Shown: positions 61,061-64,000 of the stretch, piece by piece
How the letters are laid out: each line of letters opens with the position of its first letter
Numbering within the stretch: position 1 is the stretch's first letter
NCBI RefSeq assembly: GCF_007655135.1
Contig: NC_045134.1
Span: forward strand, 9,506,982-9,570,981
Direction of reading: 5' to 3'
Source: Punica granatum
Lineage: Eukaryota > Streptophyta > Magnoliopsida > Myrtales > Lythraceae
DNA length: 64,000 nucleotides
Notes under the pieces: generated by a model
What the model was told of the DNA's origin: nothing
Seen by the model: only the letters and a program-made list of their open reading frames with translations
The model's database searches: none
Made by a program: the position numbers and the translations under genes

Positions 61061-62096
61061 TAATTGGGAGCTGAGCACAAAATAAATGTAGCAGTGAAAT
61101 GGAGGAATCCAACTTTACCACTTCGCCTTCCCCTTGGATTCCAGTTCTTATTCTTTGTTCTTTGATTTTATTTATTTCGTATTTTACTTTTTCAATGTTT
61201 TTGGCTTCTCTTATTTTTTTAAATTTTATTTCTAAGAAATCTTGAGTCATTTTGGGTTATAAACGAGGCATAAGATCTAATACAATGAAAGAGAAATCCT
61301 AAATAACTAATACATGGGAATAGGTAATTTCACTAAGTATTGAATCTGTAATCTCTAAATCAACATGAATTGTATTTTAATAGCTAGTTAAATTTTTTTA
61401 TTGATTTCATTTCAACTCTATATTGCTTAGGTTTTTTTTGTGCATAAAATAAAAATTGGTGATGTGTCATTTATATTGCACCCACAAGAATCTATCTCAT
61501 ACGTCGCGGAATAAATAATAGAAGGGCAAAAATAGAAAAGTATTGAAAAATATAGAATGAGAATAGAAAAAAAAAGAAAACAGAAAAGTTGACAAAGATA
61601 CAAACTAATTACTGTATATTTTCTTGTAAGATATCATATTAATGAGATCCTGGAGTATAATTAAAAGAGAGAGAACTTAGAACATAATTGGTGAAGTAAA
61701 ATAGGAAAAAGAGATTGGTTGGAAGAGTGAAAAATCAGGAGATTAGTTCACAGATTTATATAAATCTTGAAGATTAAATGAGGATATTTTGCTCACCCTT
61801 TAATATATTGTCAACTAAATATGAAATAAAAAGTATCCTATCCTAATATCCTTATCAAATCCCAAACCTAAAAAAATCCCAATTAAAATTTGGGATATAT
61901 ACTAAACATGGTCATTTTTTCGGTTACAACTAAACCTGATCTTTGTATGTACGTAAAATTTATTTATATATTCCTTATTTCTCTGAGATTGTAACCATTT
62001 AGAAAGGAAACAAGGCTGATATGAGTCACTTACTTTAAGAAGAAATGCATGTTATCATATGTAAGGAGTGGGACTGAGCCCAAATACTTCATCAAT
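60701..62096. repeat. Intergenic part of the SPH tandem unit
   Basis: 60885-61152 repeats 59050-59305, including TGTGGAATTATTT, ATTTCACTCCAACACTCTTC and GAAATGGAGGAATCCAACTTTACCACTTCGCC, with a (TA)n run at 61029-61053. The remainder is AT-rich and has no gene. Confidence 0.7.
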
Positions 62097-62485
62097 ATGA
62101 GAATATTTCAAAAATATCCTCACTCCATCATCCTCGCATCCTTGTTGATGCGGCATAAGTAACCATAAAAATAGTCCCTGACTATCCCGATAGCTCGAGC
62201 TTTGTTATCCACTGTGAATCAAGAGATGATGACCTCGGGGGCCACATTGTCGTGCAGGGGAGCTTGTACAGCTTCAAGTTCAGCCCCAGTGGATGGGGGA
62301 CGACACTGTTTCATTGCGCTGTGGAACGGGAGGGAAAAGGGCTCTCCTTCGAGATGTACAACGAGAATAGGGATCTCATCGGCAGGTGCGAAAAAATATG
62401 CCTGTGGAAGGTCAGGCCAGACGGTGTTGCAGGTTTCGCGGAGCATTGGGACAACCCCGATTTATACTTCCCTTGGACAAGATGA
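62097..62485 (+). pseudogene. SPH pseudogene 3
   Basis: The ATG at 62097 opens a partial signal peptide, but about 40 bases are deleted after CTTGTT (near 62155), which shifts the frame and gives a stop at 62160-62162. The mature frame has a TAA just upstream as well (GCATAA). Downstream the mature domain is fully open: FVIHCESRDDDLGGH, FSPSGWGTTLFHC, GRCEKICLWKVRPDG, LYFPWTR, with all four cysteines. The lesion therefore affects only secretion and translation start. Confidence 0.88.
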
Positions 62486-62702
62486 ATGGAAGTCGACCCA
62501 ATTAGCATTGCTATGAAATGAAGATAGTGTGTGAAGGTAGACTTGAATATAAATAAATTATTGCTAGATCCTATGATATAACACATCTAAGCTTTCTACT
62601 ATATTCCATTGCGTGCATTAGTTCATAATATTTGTTTACGTAATACAAAGAAAATTCTAAAATTTTTATTTTGGAATTTTTTATTCTTGTATATCTACCT
62701 AC

Positions 62703-62750
<48 letters not shown>

Positions 62751-64000
62751 AAATTATAAAACAAAACTCTTGTATAATTGAACACATTTCAAGATATTAT
62801 ATTTTCATCATTTATTTTTTAATTTTGATTTTCTCATTGAATAGTGCATGTCCATTGCAAGGGGAGGAAGCCAACTGTCCTGTTACCCGAAAAGCCATTT
62901 GCAACCTTTTCTTCTTTTCATTTTATTTTTTCCCCCTCATTTTAACCCTTTTATTTTCACAAAAGCAAATGAAAACAGATGACTATGGACAAATTGTGTA
63001 TTGAATGCCAAGTTTACGTAATTAATTCAATTATGAACCGGGATTAATAGGCCAACAATCTCCTAGCCTAAATGGACGAAAGAGCATGTTTGTGTACGGT
63101 GCTAATTCAACTAAAAATGTGTAGGTCTGTTTTAGATTGTTCTGCATGGTGACAGTGTGGTTTTTACAGATTATGCCAAGAATATATTTTTCACTTGAAA
63201 ATCGAAAACCTATCACTTTTTGCCTATTTGCTCGTGTTTGATCATGCCGAGTGCATAGTTAGTCGGACTATGTATTTCATGACAGAAGAACCCGTTCTAA
63301 AATTATCAACGTGGTTACCGGTAATTTATCAATTTATGCATTTTGCTTAAAGCCGGGTAATTTATTCAGCCAAGTCATACGTCCCTTTCACCGTATGTGA
63401 AATTCTTTTAATGATTATAGTCTTATGCTTTGGATACTACGGATTTATGAAGCGATTCGCAACACGAAGACTAAGACGGGTCCCCAAAAGTCAAGAATGA
63501 CTGGTCAATGATGGCCGATACACTCTTGGACCCTCGTGGGCCCGAGATAGTCACCGATATCCAAATCCAAGCACATCGATTTAAAACTAATGCGTTTAAC
63601 ACATAATTTATCACTCGATCAATGTTAAACAAAAAATACGGTTGTATGCAATTATATATCAGTCACGATTGTAACACATATTTTATAAAGCCGGCGCCGC
63701 CATGATCACGAGAAATGCATGCAAGCATGTAAACATACACAAACATAATATTGACGGAATCGATAAAACGATGCCAATTCATGGAAACAGAGAAACATAA
63801 ACACACATAGCCATGCTACATACGCATAATAAGCAAAACAAAAACATATCAAAAGAACACGCATATTGTCAGTCGGGACTCAAATAGGACGGGCTAGAAG
63901 TCCTTATTATTTTATTCCTTTAAAAATTACCCAAGGACCGAATTGAAATAACTTCAAAAGAACTGGGGCTGATTTAAAAATTTGGCTAAAATACCAGGGA
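62486..64000. other. Gene-free DNA after the SPH array
   Basis: Begins with the SPH 3' UTR (about 62486-62640). A (CTAT)n microsatellite occupies 62703-62751. Nothing recognised up to the window end. Confidence 0.6.
62703..62751 (+). repeat. (CTAT)n microsatellite
   Basis: Twelve uninterrupted CTAT units, preceded by an imperfect CTAC unit. Confidence 0.95.

Noticed and set aside
1..64000. CRISPR arrays, bacterial operons, rRNA or tRNA genes, endogenous viral sequences
   Set aside because: Both strands show eukaryotic spliced genes and plant transposons. tRNA-like boxes occur only within SINEs, and no viral protein was recognised.

Overview
This is a plant nuclear window, almost certainly a core eudicot. 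Genes are split by many short GT-AG introns, non-coding DNA is AT-rich and full of plant transposon families (hAT, CACTA, Helitron, LINE, tRNA-derived SINEs, foldback MITEs), and the gene families are plant-specific. A rosid such as a Myrtales species (pomegranate-like) fits the repeat flavour, but that is a guess.

Six intact protein genes can be assembled exon by exon. (1) 13249-19906 (+): an oxidosqualene cyclase (OSC), 17 exons, 757 aa, MLCYCR (lupeol-synthase-like) type. (2) 20851-22946 (-): prefoldin subunit 1, 129 aa, needing a 7-nt microexon. (3) 23952-28426 (+): a class VII receptor-like cytoplasmic kinase (PBL17-like), 434 aa, with a Helitron in intron 3. (4) 29386-33796 (-): a TORTIFOLIA1/SPIRAL2-like microtubule-associated HEAT-repeat protein, 839 aa. 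(5) 48722-55935 (+): cycloartenol synthase (CAS), 18 exons, 757 aa. (6) 58377-58799 (+): a secreted S-protein homologue (SPH), 140 aa, heading a tandem array whose other two members are broken.

Layout. 1-12.7 kb is gene-free, transposon-rich DNA (a hAT element carrying an arabinogalactan-protein-like fragment, a foldback element, SINE relics, a CACTA end and a decayed LINE). 12.7-34.8 kb is gene-dense: the first OSC converges on PFD1, PFD1 and the kinase are divergent, and the kinase converges on the TOR1-like gene. 35.6-46 kb holds a direct duplication of about 3.7 kb (copies at 35.6-39.5 and 42.3-45.95 kb) that contains an inverted, broken 3' part of a CAS gene. Each copy has since changed: a SINE in copy A, a 1.25-kb TIR element and a 1.26-kb deletion in copy B. 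48.3-56.5 kb is CAS, followed by a second hAT element of the same Pack family. 58-62.5 kb is the SPH array.

The four housekeeping genes (PFD1, PBL17-like, TOR1-like, CAS) correspond to genes with neighbouring numbers on Arabidopsis chromosome 2 (from memory: At2g07340, At2g07180, At2g07170, At2g07050), so this looks like an old conserved gene block into which a specialised OSC, an OSC pseudogene and mobile DNA have been added. Both cyclases use 2,3-oxidosqualene: CAS feeds sterol synthesis and the first OSC would divert it to pentacyclic triterpenes. No P450, glycosyltransferase or acyltransferase is visible, so this is an OSC neighbourhood rather than a complete triterpene cluster.
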